A DNA stretch of 27,773 bases, from the NCBI GenBank assembly GCA_049965935.1, contig JBMFVP010000019.1:1-27773 (forward strand). Direction: 5' to 3'. Each line of letters starts with the position of its first letter. Position 1 is the first letter of the stretch. The notes below the pieces were generated by a model. That model searched no databases. It was not told the DNA's origin and saw only the letters and a list, made by a program, of their open reading frames with translations. A program made the position numbers and the translations under genes. Source of the stretch: Thermocladium sp049965935 (GTDB lineage Archaea; Thermoproteota; Thermoprotei; Thermoproteales; Thermocladiaceae). This document shows, piece by piece, positions 1 through 8,027 of this stretch.

Positions 1-211
1 CTCGGTATTTCATGTGGGCACTCAAAAGCACGACCACCAATTATACCATTTCCTTCAATACCGACTATGTATATCACCTTCTGTGTTTGTGATTCCTCCT
101 GGAAGCCAAGTATGGTTGTGTTCATGTGTTTTTCACCCGTCATATTTGGGCACTGAGGGGGTTTATAAATTTTGCTTTTCAGTGGAATGGGGAGAAAAAG
201 ATACAGGTGAG

Positions 212-242
212 TACTATATAATATAGTATTATAGCGTTTTTT
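212..242 (+). terminator. Hairpin plus T-run, reading rightward
   Basis: A perfect 8-bp inverted repeat (TACTATAT, 1-nt spacer, ATATAGTA; 212-228) is followed after 8 nt by six T (237-242). It would end a plus-strand transcript entering from the left edge. Archaeal termination depends mainly on T-runs, so the hairpin may be incidental or may be a protein-binding palindrome. Confidence 0.4.
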
Positions 243-258
243 CATTAATGAGGAAACG

Positions 259-279
259 AAAAAACTAGGCAAGAAGCCT
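259..279 (-). terminator. Small hairpin plus T-run, reading leftward
   Basis: On the minus strand AGGC-TTCTT-GCCT is followed by AG and six T (plus-strand A-run 259-264). It lies downstream of the minus-strand AAA+ operon and faces the plus-strand terminator at 212-242, so convergent transcription probably ends here. Confidence 0.4.
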
Positions 280-308
280 CAAGATCGACCCCATTAGGGG
301 CCATTGAA

Positions 309-341
309 CCCCTAGAGGCCTCCCCAGCATTGCCCTAGGGG
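309..341. other. Strong GC-rich hairpin
   Basis: CCCCTAGaGGC pairs with GCCCTAGGGG: ten base pairs with one bulged A around a 12-nt loop. It sits between the AAA+ gene end and its likely terminator, so it would be in that mRNA's 3' UTR. The function is unknown. Confidence 0.45.
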
Positions 342-520
342 CTTGATGATGGGGCTCATGGCTCGCCTCTTTCCCTATGGATTTGCGTGGGCCTCTTCCC
401 CCGCTGAGGGGCTGGGGGCGCTGCCGGTCTCCGGTTAACCGTAGATCCGGTTAATTAAGCGGTCAATGTTCCCCGCCATTCTAATACACCAATAATAATT
501 GAATCTGGGGCCTGAGGGGT

Positions 521-1996
521 TTAGATCATTGTGGCTAGGCTGCAGTCGATCCTCTTCGTGCTCATGATGTGCAGGGCCTCCTGTATCCTGCTGTTCTTCA
601 CTGGTGCATCGCTGCATTGGACGCCGTAGAGCGCGGCGGCTAGCTTCAGCATGTAGTGCGCCGCTGCGTCGCTGGGCTCAATTATGTGTATCATGCTTCT
701 CGAGTCATCATCCACGGCCCTCGTCATTATGATGGGGATGGGGTAATTCATTAGAGTGGCCCTCACTTGTGGGGGAATCGTGGGTGGGACCAGGAGCGCC
801 GCGTTCACCTGCTGCGCAGTCGCGGCCGCGTCCTCAGCGTAATCCGCCCTAGTTACTTGAATAATTAGTTTCCCGCTTGATATCGCGGCGCTCATTGCTG
901 CGACTGTGGCGAATGCGTCATTAGTTGGACTACTCGCGGCGGTGATTGATGGGGCTGGCACGATTCTTACGGGCCTCTCGAGGGGGAGTTTCCTCCTCAT
1001 TTCCTCCCGGACAGCGGTGTCCGGGAGCGGCGTGGCTGTCGCGGTGGTTAGGAATGAGTAGCCGAGGCCGCTTAAGTCACTCGTGTCAGCGTTTAGGTCG
1101 TTGAGGGCGAGCGCCATTCTAAGCGTGCTGTCTAGGACTCCCCACGTGGCGCCCCCAGCCGCTAGGCCCATTACGCGGCTGCGCACCGCCTCCCTCCCCC
1201 ACGCCTTAATGGCTTCCCCAACCACTCCACTCGCCTCCTCAATATACGCATTAATCATGCTTGGCGTTGGGGGGGACATTATGATAGTCACGCTTCTCCT
1301 CTTTATTGCTGGGTCAATCGTGTTTAGGCTCCTGTTCGTGGTGATTATGAAAGCGACGGCCCTATTCCTAGCCTCATCCATTTTATTAATGAGGACGCTC
1401 CTCACCTCCACGTATGGGGCATTATTCTCCGCGCTCTCCGTCCTACTCCCCCCCGCGCTGATCGTGTCCACGTCGCTGATGGCCACTATGCTGGGCTCCT
1501 CCATCATGGCCCTCCCCACGGCCCTAGCGAGCCTCTTCGCGCTCTCGCCGACCCACTTACTCATTATTTGAGTAGCGTCGAGCTCGAAGAGATTCGCGCC
1601 GCTTAACTCAGCCACGGCCCTAGCGAGCTCGGTTTTACCCGTCCCCGGGTACCCGGCCAGGATTAGGTTACTGATGGGGGGCTTCCCCTCCCTCAACCTA
1701 CTCACCACGAGGCTCATCACTATTTTAATGATTTTCGGGTCGTAAATGAGGGAGCGGCCCCGGAGCCTTAGAACCGCGGCGCCATCCCTCTCCACCAAGT
1801 TAATGGTGGGGGGGCTCCTCCTCACCTGTATATCAGCGTCTAGGAATAGGCAGGGATCGGGTGTGGGGTGGAGGGTGCAGGTGTAGGCGGAGTCCCCGCT
1901 CGCCACGATTCTCCCAAGCATGCTCATTTTGAGGAGGGGGGCGGTGGCTGCATCCACCTCCCCGCAAATCGCCTCAACCTCCCTGCAGGCCTTCAC
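521..1996 (-). CDS. AAA+ ATPase, classical AAA clade, atypical Walker B
   Basis: A 491-aa protein with one AAA module in its middle. Walker A is GYPGTGKT (115-122). The N-F-E-L-D-A and GES region, a sensor-1 Asn in ITTNR (N221) and an arginine-finger-like KRR (232-234) follow in the usual order, as in FtsH/p97-type AAA proteins. The Walker B strand reads IVAISDVD (170-177), so the usual Asp-Glu pair is Ser-Asp. It may hydrolyse ATP poorly, or use D175. The roughly 100 N-terminal residues and the C-terminal 200 are not recognised. The N-terminus carries the string ASGDSA, shared with the upstream gene product. The GTG start overlaps the upstream stop (GTGA), so it is the last gene of an operon with 1993-2397 and 2404-3141. 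Large AAA ATPases occur in tailed spindle viruses (for example ATV). An assembly or remodelling role is inference. Confidence 0.85.
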   Translation of the reverse strand: MKACREVEAICGEVDAATAPLLKMSMLGRIVASGDSAYTCTLHPTPDPCLFLDADIQVRRSPPTINLVERDGAAVLRLRGRSLIYDPKIIKIVMSLVVSRLREGKPPISNLILAGYPGTGKTELARAVAELSGANLFELDATQIMSKWVGESAKRLARAVGRAMMEEPSIVAISDVDTISAGGSRTESAENNAPYVEVRSVLINKMDEARNRAVAFIITTNRSLNTIDPAIKRRSVTIIMSPPTPSMINAYIEEASGVVGEAIKAWGREAVRSRVMGLAAGGATWGVLDSTLRMALALNDLNADTSDLSGLGYSFLTTATATPLPDTAVREEMRRKLPLERPVRIVPAPSITAASSPTNDAFATVAAMSAAISSGKLIIQVTRADYAEDAAATAQQVNAALLVPPTIPPQVRATLMNYPIPIIMTRAVDDDSRSMIHIIEPSDAAAHYMLKLAAALYGVQCSDAPVKNSRIQEALHIMSTKRIDCSLATMI

Positions 1997-2397
1997 TCCC
2001 TACCCCCCGGGTACATGAGGGTCAGCACCGCGGAGTCCCCGCTCGCCTTCACTTCCCTAACTATTAGGGACAGGAACTTGTCCCTACATGCCTGAACAAC
2101 ATCGCTGACCCCGCAGTCCCCAGTATCGATACTCACTCCCCGGCTCCTTAGGAATTCCCGCATCATGGGCAGCGTCTCCCCGCTGACCCTAATCACGACC
2201 TTAATGTAATGGCTACTGGGGATCCCCTTACTCGCCCTATCAATAATGTAATTAATTATGGCCCACTCCCCGTAAATCACCTTAGCGGCGCCCGTTATCC
2301 AGGGGTAGCGCCTGTGCTCCCCCGCCTCGTAATTCAAGTCACTGAGCGCCACCACGAGCTCCCGAAGCATGAGCCTCAAATTACCCTGGTCACACAT
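1993..2397 (-). CDS. Unknown protein sharing an ASGDSA segment with the AAA+ ATPase
   Basis: A 134-aa protein, mixed alpha/beta, no membrane segment. I do not recognise a family. Its C-terminal 30 residues (VxxACR... then R-x-V-K-ASGDSA...L) match the N-terminal part of the downstream AAA+ protein, including an identical 18-nt stretch of DNA. The two may share a small interaction domain, or arose by partial duplication. It is the middle gene of the 3141-521 operon: it starts 6 nt after the membrane protein gene and overlaps the AAA+ start as GTGA. An adaptor for the ATPase is a reasonable guess, not shown. Confidence 0.75.
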   Translation of the reverse strand: MCDQGNLRLMLRELVVALSDLNYEAGEHRRYPWITGAAKVIYGEWAIINYIIDRASKGIPSSHYIKVVIRVSGETLPMMREFLRSRGVSIDTGDCGVSDVVQACRDKFLSLIVREVKASGDSAVLTLMYPGGRE

Positions 2398-2403
2398 CCC
2401 TCA

Positions 2404-3141
2404 TCACTTTATTATGAATACGTACAGCAACACGAATACCATTATCATGATTATGCCCACAGTCATTAATAGGCGACTCCTCGCCCCAGTCTTAACCGCC
2501 TCAGCGGAGGCGAGGCTCTTAATCGCGGCACTCAAGCCCCTACTCACTGTACTCACGTACGCGAAGCTTTGACTCATGCTGCTCGTCGTCTCGCTCGCGT
2601 CCCTAAGCAGCCTAGCAGCGAGGCGACGCAAATCAATCGTGTAACTAATCGTGGCCCCATAAGCGGGGTCCCTCAGCCTCACGTCGACGGCCCCCGCCTG
2701 GGCAAGCCTAATCACGTCCAGTATCCTGTCCCCACCCTCTATCCTCCCCTCGCCGGAGGCTCCCCGGAACCTCTCGATTAGGTCGTAATCAATCGCTAGG
2801 CTGGGGTCAATGGTTGCCCCAGTCACGACGTGAACATTACTGCTCCCCATGATGGCGTTCCCAACGGCGAACGCTATCCGCCCACCGAACTGGTTCCGCA
2901 GGATGTGGTCGGGCTCAACCCTAATAATGTACTGCCAACCCCCCCTCACCGCGAGGTAGAGATTCGGGGCAACAGTGCTGCGCAGTTGAAGGGCAATAAC
3001 CTGTTGATTACTCATCATGAGGTAAATGAGGAAGCCCTTCAATATTTTACTATCCATGCTCTGGTTACGGAAGTAAACCGCGGCCGCGAGGCCCGGCGCG
3101 GCCCCAGCCATGACCAGCATCAAGTCGCTGAGTATATTCAT
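2404..3141 (-). CDS. Membrane protein with terminal anchors
   Basis: A 245-aa protein. A hydrophobic segment lies near the N-terminus (about 5-24) and a strong one at the very C-terminus (about 222-243), ending in IIK. The middle ~190 residues are soluble, with a helical Ser/Ala-rich stretch just before the last anchor. No known family is recognised. It is the first gene of the operon with the 134-aa protein and the AAA+ ATPase, led by a promoter at 3165-3176 placed for leaderless translation from ATG 3139-3141. A membrane recruiter or substrate of the ATPase is possible (inference from linkage). Confidence 0.8.
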   Translation of the reverse strand: MNILSDLMLVMAGAAPGLAAAVYFRNQSMDSKILKGFLIYLMMSNQQVIALQLRSTVAPNLYLAVRGGWQYIIRVEPDHILRNQFGGRIAFAVGNAIMGSSNVHVVTGATIDPSLAIDYDLIERFRGASGEGRIEGGDRILDVIRLAQAGAVDVRLRDPAYGATISYTIDLRRLAARLLRDASETTSSMSQSFAYVSTVSRGLSAAIKSLASAEAVKTGARSRLLMTVGIIMIMVFVLLYVFIIK

Positions 3142-3164
3142 GCCTAATTAAGGCAATGACTCAA

Positions 3165-3176
3165 TATAAACACAAC
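3165..3176 (-). promoter_or_regulatory. Promoter GTTGTGTTTATA
   Basis: TATA box centred about 27 nt before ATG 3141. The 12-mer is identical to the promoter at 18555-18566 and differs by one base from that at 26220. Confidence 0.7.
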
Positions 3177-3179
3177 CCC

Positions 3180-3629
3180 CTAGCCAGGCTGCCCGTAGCG
3201 CCTAGCGAGGCCGTACTCCGTCGCCGCGCTGTGGATGCACTCCAGCGCCGGCACTAGGCACTCGTAAATGATTGATTCATACAGGGCAATCCTCTCCCCC
3301 TGCGTGGCGGGCTCCCTCCTGGGGGTCTTCCCCACCACGCAACTCCTCACGGCCTTCAAGGGATCCCCATCAACGGCGTTGAATCCATGCCTCCGCAGGC
3401 AACTCATTAAGACTAACTCGAATTGCTCCCGCATGAGGACTATGTGCGGGTTAAGCAGTGCAGTGCACTTCATTGCCAACGCCGTGATTGAGTCAATGAA
3501 TTCACTCAATGGGTGATTAATGGGGGAGTCCCTCCCCTGCCTCGTGGTTAAGATGCTATACGCCTCCCCAATACACTCCTCGTAATGCGTATCCAGGAGG
3601 GAACCCCCGCCCCTCTTCTCAATACTCAT
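3180..3629 (-). CDS. Helical Cys-containing protein, unknown
   Basis: A 149-aa protein, predicted mostly helical, no transmembrane segment. It carries six Cys spread along the chain, many for an intracellular thermophile protein, and they may form disulfides, which are common in hyperthermophilic Crenarchaeota and their viruses. No family is recognised. It is a single-gene unit with its own promoter at 3654-3665 and a leaderless ATG at 3627-3629, lying between the surface-protein operon and the AAA+ operon. Confidence 0.75.
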   Translation of the reverse strand: MSIEKRGGGSLLDTHYEECIGEAYSILTTRQGRDSPINHPLSEFIDSITALAMKCTALLNPHIVLMREQFELVLMSCLRRHGFNAVDGDPLKAVRSCVVGKTPRREPATQGERIALYESIIYECLVPALECIHSAATEYGLARRYGQPG

Positions 3630-3653
3630 AGTGAATTATTGGGGTTGGGGGAG

Positions 3654-3665
3654 TATAAACGCTAC
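3654..3665 (-). promoter_or_regulatory. Promoter GTAGCGTTTATA
   Basis: TATA box centred about 27 nt upstream of ATG 3629. It overlaps the stop codon (3662-3664) of the upstream membrane protein gene. Confidence 0.65.
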
Positions 3666-4000
3666 TCTCCCCTCGTCGCCTTGGCGTTGAGTGCCCCAAT
3701 GATTACTCCGAGGGCCACGATTAGCGCAATCATGGCGGCGCTGATGAGGTAGGGAGTGTACTGCGTCACTATTGTGAACCATTGATTAGTTGCCTTACTC
3801 ACGCTGGCATTCAGTGCCTGCGGTATGCTTGGGGAGCCGGGGGGCACCGTCACGGTGGGTGCAATGCTCGTGACGTTCCCTACCTGATTCATTGTTGTCC
3901 GCATTAAGCCCCCCACCTGCGTAGTGAATAGGTCGAAGAAGAAGAGGGCAGCAATTATTAGGAGCGCCACGCTCCCGAGGCTCTCCACGCTACTCCTCAT
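3662..4000 (-). CDS. Two-helix membrane protein, partner of the surface protein
   Basis: 112 aa from ATG 3998-4000. GTG starts at 4007 or 4004 would add 3 or 2 residues, but the ATG has a GGTGGTGGG ribosome-binding stretch just upstream. There are two hydrophobic helices (about 10-25 and 84-105) separated by an extracytoplasmic Thr/Pro/Ser/Asn-rich loop with NVT and NAS sequons. The start overlaps the end of the 1251-aa surface protein gene by 11 nt, so the two are translationally coupled. The hairpin architecture resembles the proteins at 14371, 14676 and 13339. It could be a virion membrane component that anchors the large protein (inference). Confidence 0.8.
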   Translation of the reverse strand: MRSSVESLGSVALLIIAALFFFDLFTTQVGGLMRTTMNQVGNVTSIAPTVTVPPGSPSIPQALNASVSKATNQWFTIVTQYTPYLISAAMIALIVALGVIIGALNAKATRGE

Positions 4001-7000
4001 TCCCACCACCCTGCTTGAAGGCCATTGACGCCGCGAGGCCCAGGATCAGGATCACTGCCCCCGGCATTAGGAGGCCCGTCGTGCCTAGAATCATTCCAAT
4101 GATGAGCAGCATGCCGCCCCCCAGCATGAGGCCAGCGGGGAGGGACTGACCCTTCCTCACGAATAGGATCACTAGAGCGAAGACTGACCCATACACTACA
4201 ATGCTGGTTGGGGTATCCATGTGAATCGCTAGGGGGATGGGGGATATGGGGAGGCGCGGCGGTGGGGCGGTTGTGACAGTCACCGAGACGCTTGGGCCCG
4301 GCGCGGATCCACTTGTACCCCCAAGAGTGAGGTAAATCGTGGATCCCAATTGGGAAGTCACGCTGCTCGTGGCTCCATTGCCTGGATTAACCGCGTCGAA
4401 CTCGCCGAGCGTGTACTCCAGCGACTTGGGGAACGAAATGTAGGCACTCGCGTACTGCCCCTCCTGTATCCCCGAGACTAGAGTCGCATTCAACCACACG
4501 CTTGGACCCCAGTAACCACTCGTTAAGCCAATCAATGTACTGCCCCCCGTGAAGCTGCTCGTGCTTTGGCTCTCCGTCACATACAGGAGGCCGCTCATGG
4601 TTGAGCCGCGTGGAGCCACGGCGAACCAGTGAACCCCATTAGCGACGGCGATGCTGGGTATAATGGATGTGCCCCCCACGTCGAGGAAGCCATAGATACT
4701 GCTCGTCACTACCGTGTTTAGGGTGAAGGTGGCTGCGGGGAGCCTAGTCCCATTAATGAACGTGAATGAGACGGGGACAGTGAAGGTGGCGCTGCTCAAC
4801 CCAACGCTGCTATTCATGGCGAGGAGTCGAGTCAGGGCGGTGCCGGCCGGGGCCCCAGCGTATAGAACGCTCCCGCTCCCCACGTTCAGGACTTGAGTCC
4901 CGCTTGGGAGCACTGGGTTGGGGGGCACCCAGTACGTCATGGAGGGGGGACTGGGGGCCGCGCTGTCCCCCGCCGCCACGTAAATGACGCTATTATTGAG
5001 GAGAGTCATGCTTGAGCCGTTAATGGTGAGTGTCGCGGTCGTGGGGAAGACCGTGCTTCCCCCCCATATGTGGAGAGTCATGGGGTTGTACGTGGAGGCG
5101 AGTGACCCAATTATGGCGGTGTTGATTGTGCTGGTGGCGCTGGGCCAATGCGCCGCGGTTGGGAGGGGTTGAGTCGGGTACAGGTAGGGGCTTGACGCGG
5201 TTGGGTCACTGCTCGCCATAATGGTGAGGGGGCGAGACGTGAGCCACTCATTGAGTCGCAGGGGGAGCGCGGCGCCACCCGCGGCTAGGCTCCCCGGCTC
5301 CATGAGGCCCGAGTTCAGTGTAGTGATTGTGTACGTGGGTGCGGTGGGGGTCGCGTTAATGCTTGCCCCAACCCCTAGGCTGGGGATGGTGGGGAAATTC
5401 ACGTAAGTAACGTGCCCAGCAACGATATTGATTGAGGCGCTGCCCCCCGGCGCGACGAGGGGGCCACTGGAGACTGGGCTAGTGGCGTTGCTGTGGCCCA
5501 TTAAATCAATCCACGTCCCCCCACGGAGACTAAGCCCCGTATAGAGGATGAAGGGGGATGGGGGGAGGAGGCCAGTCTCAAGGAAAGCATTCACCTCGCC
5601 GCTAGGCAAGGCACCACCATAAATAGCAATGTACTGCACGGAACCACTGAAACCACCATAAAAATAATTGGGGCCATTCCCGGGCCAACCCCTCCACATC
5701 CCCGTGAGTAGGTAATCGGGGAAATTATTGTTAAAGAGAACCGGCGAGGCGGTGGTTGATTTGGTTCCTAGGTTGGCTCCATTCAGCCAAGCAGTGATGT
5801 AGTAGGAGCCGCCGGAGGCGTACTCCTCGAAAATAATCGTGTTCCACCCACTCACCCCACTCCCAGAAACTTGTTGAATGCCATTAGCAACATCGCCAAA
5901 ATAGAAAGTATTACCTATGATGTATATGAAGGGGACCCATCCCCCGCTCCGCCCACCTAGTAGTATTCCGCTTGGATTGTATACCCGCGCTATCACGGTT
6001 ATGCCCCCATACTGGTTCGCCAGGTAGTAGAGTGGGGGGTACCCATTTATCGGCGTCATCATGTACCCAGCACTCCCGGTGCTGGACACCCCACTCACTA
6101 GGGGAGCATTGCTTGTAACCATTGAATTATTCCCATACGTTAGCGTTAGGGTGCCGGTTACCCCCAGGAATAGGTGGAAGGGGCCCATGTCCGGGATACT
6201 CAACGTTAATCCACCTATGGAGGCGGAGGCGCCGGGGGGCGGCGAAGAAATCACCACCTGCGTGCCAGGCACCGCAGCGAGGAGACTCGGCCCCATGTAC
6301 CCACCCGCGGCACCAAAAACACCCCCACTTACGGGGAACGTGTTGGAGCCCGCGTATGGAAGCACGTAACTCGCGTTACCGCTGACAGTTACAGCGGAGT
6401 ACGTGTCCGGGAACAATAAATTACCGTAACCCCCAGTCGCGGCGACGCTTGTTGCCTGTATGGTTTGGGAGTCGCCGGGCTTGAACCACAGCGTGAAGCT
6501 CCCGTTCCCATACGTCCCCTGACTACTCGTGAAACTCAGTGAATTATTGACGCTAAACGAGAAACTGAGAACAATATTGGGGAGGTGGTTTAGTTGTGTT
6601 GGTTGGATTATTGCCCTGTCTAGGTTCGTGCCGCTGGGGAGCGCGGCGGGGCCGGCGTAGTAATTCGGGTTACTCGCCCCCACCGTCTCGAGACTCATTG
6701 AGCCGCTGAGGAGGTACCTACTCGTGGTGTATTGCGTGTTCGAGTTGGGGCTCGTTACTGTTAGGTACAGGTTCCCCCCAATATAGTAATACGTCGTGCC
6801 CAGGGTTATGCTTGTTCCATTAATGGATGCGGTGGGGGTCGCGCCCAGGTTAATTAGGTTAAGCGTGACGGTGCTTGGGGTTGGGTTCGCGAGGAAGGCA
6901 GTGGAGCCGCTCCCCCCAATGAGGTAATCCCCACCAATACTAGTAACTGCAGTGTTAATTAACCGCAGCGTCCACCATTGAGCCGTGTCCAGTTGGGAGG

Positions 7001-7745
7001 GGGCCGGGTTGAGTGGGTACCATGTACTGCTTGGGGTCGTGCTCGTGCCCTCACTCGTCGTGCCTGCACTGATTTGAACCGTCCCCACCTGGCTTAAGCC
7101 GGCGGAGTCCGCGACGGCGCAAGCATAGATATAGTTCCCACTCGTCCAATAGGTTGATGGCCCAGTCATTGTGACGCCGGTAACGCTTGTGCCTAGGCTC
7201 GCTGTGGTGAAGCCTATCCAGGTCCAGGTGCCGTTGCTGATGATGAAGGTGAAGTAGGCAGTGGAGCTGCTGCTCGCCGCCGCGTCGCAGTGAAGATAAT
7301 ACTGACTACTGCCGGTGCTTGGGCTAAAGAAGGCGCTAGCCACAACCCCAGTCCCACTAACGGAGACACTGCTCCCAATCTTACCATTAGTGTTGCCGCT
7401 CACGCTGCTTAGCCCCGTGGGGAACCCATTCGCGTCAGTCGACGCCGAGCCATACACCACGGCGGTGTAGTACTGCGTGGAGGAGCCGGCGTACGTGGTC
7501 TCCTCTGCTGCGCTGTAGGTCGTGATGCTGCTTGTGCCCGTGTAGCTCCAGGTGTTTGGGATGAGGAAGCCGCTTGAGGTGGTGGATAGGTACGCGAACA
7601 CGCTTGGCGTGCTGTATGTATACGTTGCGCCGCTTGTGCCTGTGATGGGGCCATTAACGCTGGCCCCAGTTAGGAGGATTGTGGTGGCGTGGGCAGGTAA
7701 ACTAATTGCGAGCATGATTATGAGCAGTAGGGTGAGGCGCTTCAT
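3990..7745 (-). CDS. Giant surface/spike-like protein with LamG-type domain
   Basis: A 1251-aa protein. A clean signal peptide lies at 1-20 (KR, then LLLIIMLAI, then AHA). About 1150 extracytoplasmic residues follow, very rich in Ser, Thr, Gly, Asn and Tyr and in beta structure, with many N-x-S/T sequons. Three hydrophobic helices end the chain (about 1177-1245), then a short acidic tail. Residues about 565-725 look like a concanavalin-A/LamG fold: beta strands with GNTFYFG, W-N-T-I-I and then FSGSVQYIAIYGGALPSGEV, typical of the end of a LamG-like domain. The architecture matches the role of VP4 (C792) at the end of fusellovirus particles, though sequence homology is not claimed. It is probably a glycan-binding host-attachment or envelope spike. 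The promoter is at 7769-7783; it is first in an operon with the 112-aa membrane protein. Confidence 0.85.
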   Translation of the reverse strand: MKRLTLLLIIMLAISLPAHATTILLTGASVNGPITGTSGATYTYSTPSVFAYLSTTSSGFLIPNTWSYTGTSSITTYSAAEETTYAGSSTQYYTAVVYGSASTDANGFPTGLSSVSGNTNGKIGSSVSVSGTGVVASAFFSPSTGSSQYYLHCDAAASSSSTAYFTFIISNGTWTWIGFTTASLGTSVTGVTMTGPSTYWTSGNYIYACAVADSAGLSQVGTVQISAGTTSEGTSTTPSSTWYPLNPAPSQLDTAQWWTLRLINTAVTSIGGDYLIGGSGSTAFLANPTPSTVTLNLINLGATPTASINGTSITLGTTYYYIGGNLYLTVTSPNSNTQYTTSRYLLSGSMSLETVGASNPNYYAGPAALPSGTNLDRAIIQPTQLNHLPNIVLSFSFSVNNSLSFTSSQGTYGNGSFTLWFKPGDSQTIQATSVAATGGYGNLLFPDTYSAVTVSGNASYVLPYAGSNTFPVSGGVFGAAGGYMGPSLLAAVPGTQVVISSPPPGASASIGGLTLSIPDMGPFHLFLGVTGTLTLTYGNNSMVTSNAPLVSGVSSTGSAGYMMTPINGYPPLYYLANQYGGITVIARVYNPSGILLGGRSGGWVPFIYIIGNTFYFGDVANGIQQVSGSGVSGWNTIIFEEYASGGSYYITAWLNGANLGTKSTTASPVLFNNNFPDYLLTGMWRGWPGNGPNYFYGGFSGSVQYIAIYGGALPSGEVNAFLETGLLPPSPFILYTGLSLRGGTWIDLMGHSNATSPVSSGPLVAPGGSASINIVAGHVTYVNFPTIPSLGVGASINATPTAPTYTITTLNSGLMEPGSLAAGGAALPLRLNEWLTSRPLTIMASSDPTASSPYLYPTQPLPTAAHWPSATSTINTAIIGSLASTYNPMTLHIWGGSTVFPTTATLTINGSSMTLLNNSVIYVAAGDSAAPSPPSMTYWVPPNPVLPSGTQVLNVGSGSVLYAGAPAGTALTRLLAMNSSVGLSSATFTVPVSFTFINGTRLPAATFTLNTVVTSSIYGFLDVGGTSIIPSIAVANGVHWFAVAPRGSTMSGLLYVTESQSTSSFTGGSTLIGLTSGYWGPSVWLNATLVSGIQEGQYASAYISFPKSLEYTLGEFDAVNPGNGATSSVTSQLGSTIYLTLGGTSGSAPGPSVSVTVTTAPPPRLPISPIPLAIHMDTPTSIVVYGSVFALVILFVRKGQSLPAGLMLGGGMLLIIGMILGTTGLLMPGAVILILGLAASMAFKQGGGNEE

Positions 7746-7767
7746 GCATAAAGGATTTGTTTGGGAA

Positions 7768-7875
7768 TTATAAACCTAACCGGAGGAGGCGGAGCGGGAT
7801 CTCGACCCTAACCCCCCCGCCCCAAATAATTAATTCATCCCCCCTAATTACTGATTTCGCCCCCCGCACTCTCAT
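7768..7875 (-). CDS. 35-residue micro-ORF ending inside a TATA box
   Basis: ATG 7873-7875 overlaps the stop of the preceding 51-aa gene as ATGA, the coupling used throughout this operon. It encodes 35 residues with a hydrophobic beta-like core (DELIIWGGGVRVEIPLRL). Its TAA stop (7768-7770) is part of the TATA box of the 1251-aa gene. No family is recognised. It could be a real last gene of the 9735 operon or a chance ORF. The conserved-looking coupling favours it modestly. Confidence 0.45.
   Translation of the reverse strand: MRVRGAKSVIRGDELIIWGGGVRVEIPLRLLRLGL
7769..7783 (-). promoter_or_regulatory. Promoter CCGGTTAGGTTTATA
   Basis: TATA box centred about 26 nt before ATG 7745. The 14-nt core differs by one base from the promoters at 13283-13296 and 27603-27616. 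Confidence 0.75.
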
Positions 7876-8027
7876 AACTTATCTATCTTCTTAACCTTCT
7901 TCACGCCACCATCCGGGAGCTGCACCTCATACAGGTGCACAGTGAATCCCCTCCCGGACTTGCTCTTAACGACCCAACTCTTTAATTCCCTCCCCTCATA
8001 CACTTGCCCATTTATTTCTATCTTCAT
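7872..8027 (-). CDS. 51-residue basic beta-rich protein
   Basis: The same frame is open further upstream, but ATG 8025-8027 overlaps the stop of the polytopic membrane protein as ATGA and follows a GGAGGG ribosome-binding site, so I use it. The product starts MKIEINGQVYEG, alternates hydrophobic and charged residues as in a small beta barrel, and ends with a Lys-rich tail (KKVKKIDKL). Size and charge recall small nucleic-acid-binding proteins of Crenarchaeota such as Sso7d or Cren7, but no sequence match is claimed. It lies third in the operon starting at 9735. Confidence 0.65.
   Translation of the reverse strand: MKIEINGQVYEGRELKSWVVKSKSGRGFTVHLYEVQLPDGGVKKVKKIDKL

Larger units (their letters stand above)
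1..520. other. Non-coding, structured left-end region
   Basis: I see no convincing complete gene here. Bases 3-92 are open in one frame and could be the 3' end of a gene entering from the left (see 27641-27773). A TATA-like gtttataaat lies at 161-170. From 212 to 279 two terminator-like structures face each other, and 280-460 is GC-rich with inverted repeats: a strong hairpin at 309-341 and the palindrome cggttaaccg at 432-441. The 9-mer tccggttaa occurs twice (430-438 and 446-454). It resembles the upstream part of several promoters in this window, but no TATA box or gene follows. Possible roles are a long 3' UTR of the AAA+ operon, a structured RNA, or a replication or attachment site. Confidence 0.5.

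Noticed and set aside
14..226. 70-codon plus-strand frame at the left edge
   Set aside because: GTG start without signals, odd composition, ends inside the 212-228 inverted repeat. The frame from base 3 continuing the right-end gene is a better candidate.
1083..1571. Plus-strand 162-codon frame
   Set aside because: It is the antisense of the AAA+ ATPase core, including Walker A and B coding DNA. The hydrophobic look is a by-product of antisense reading.
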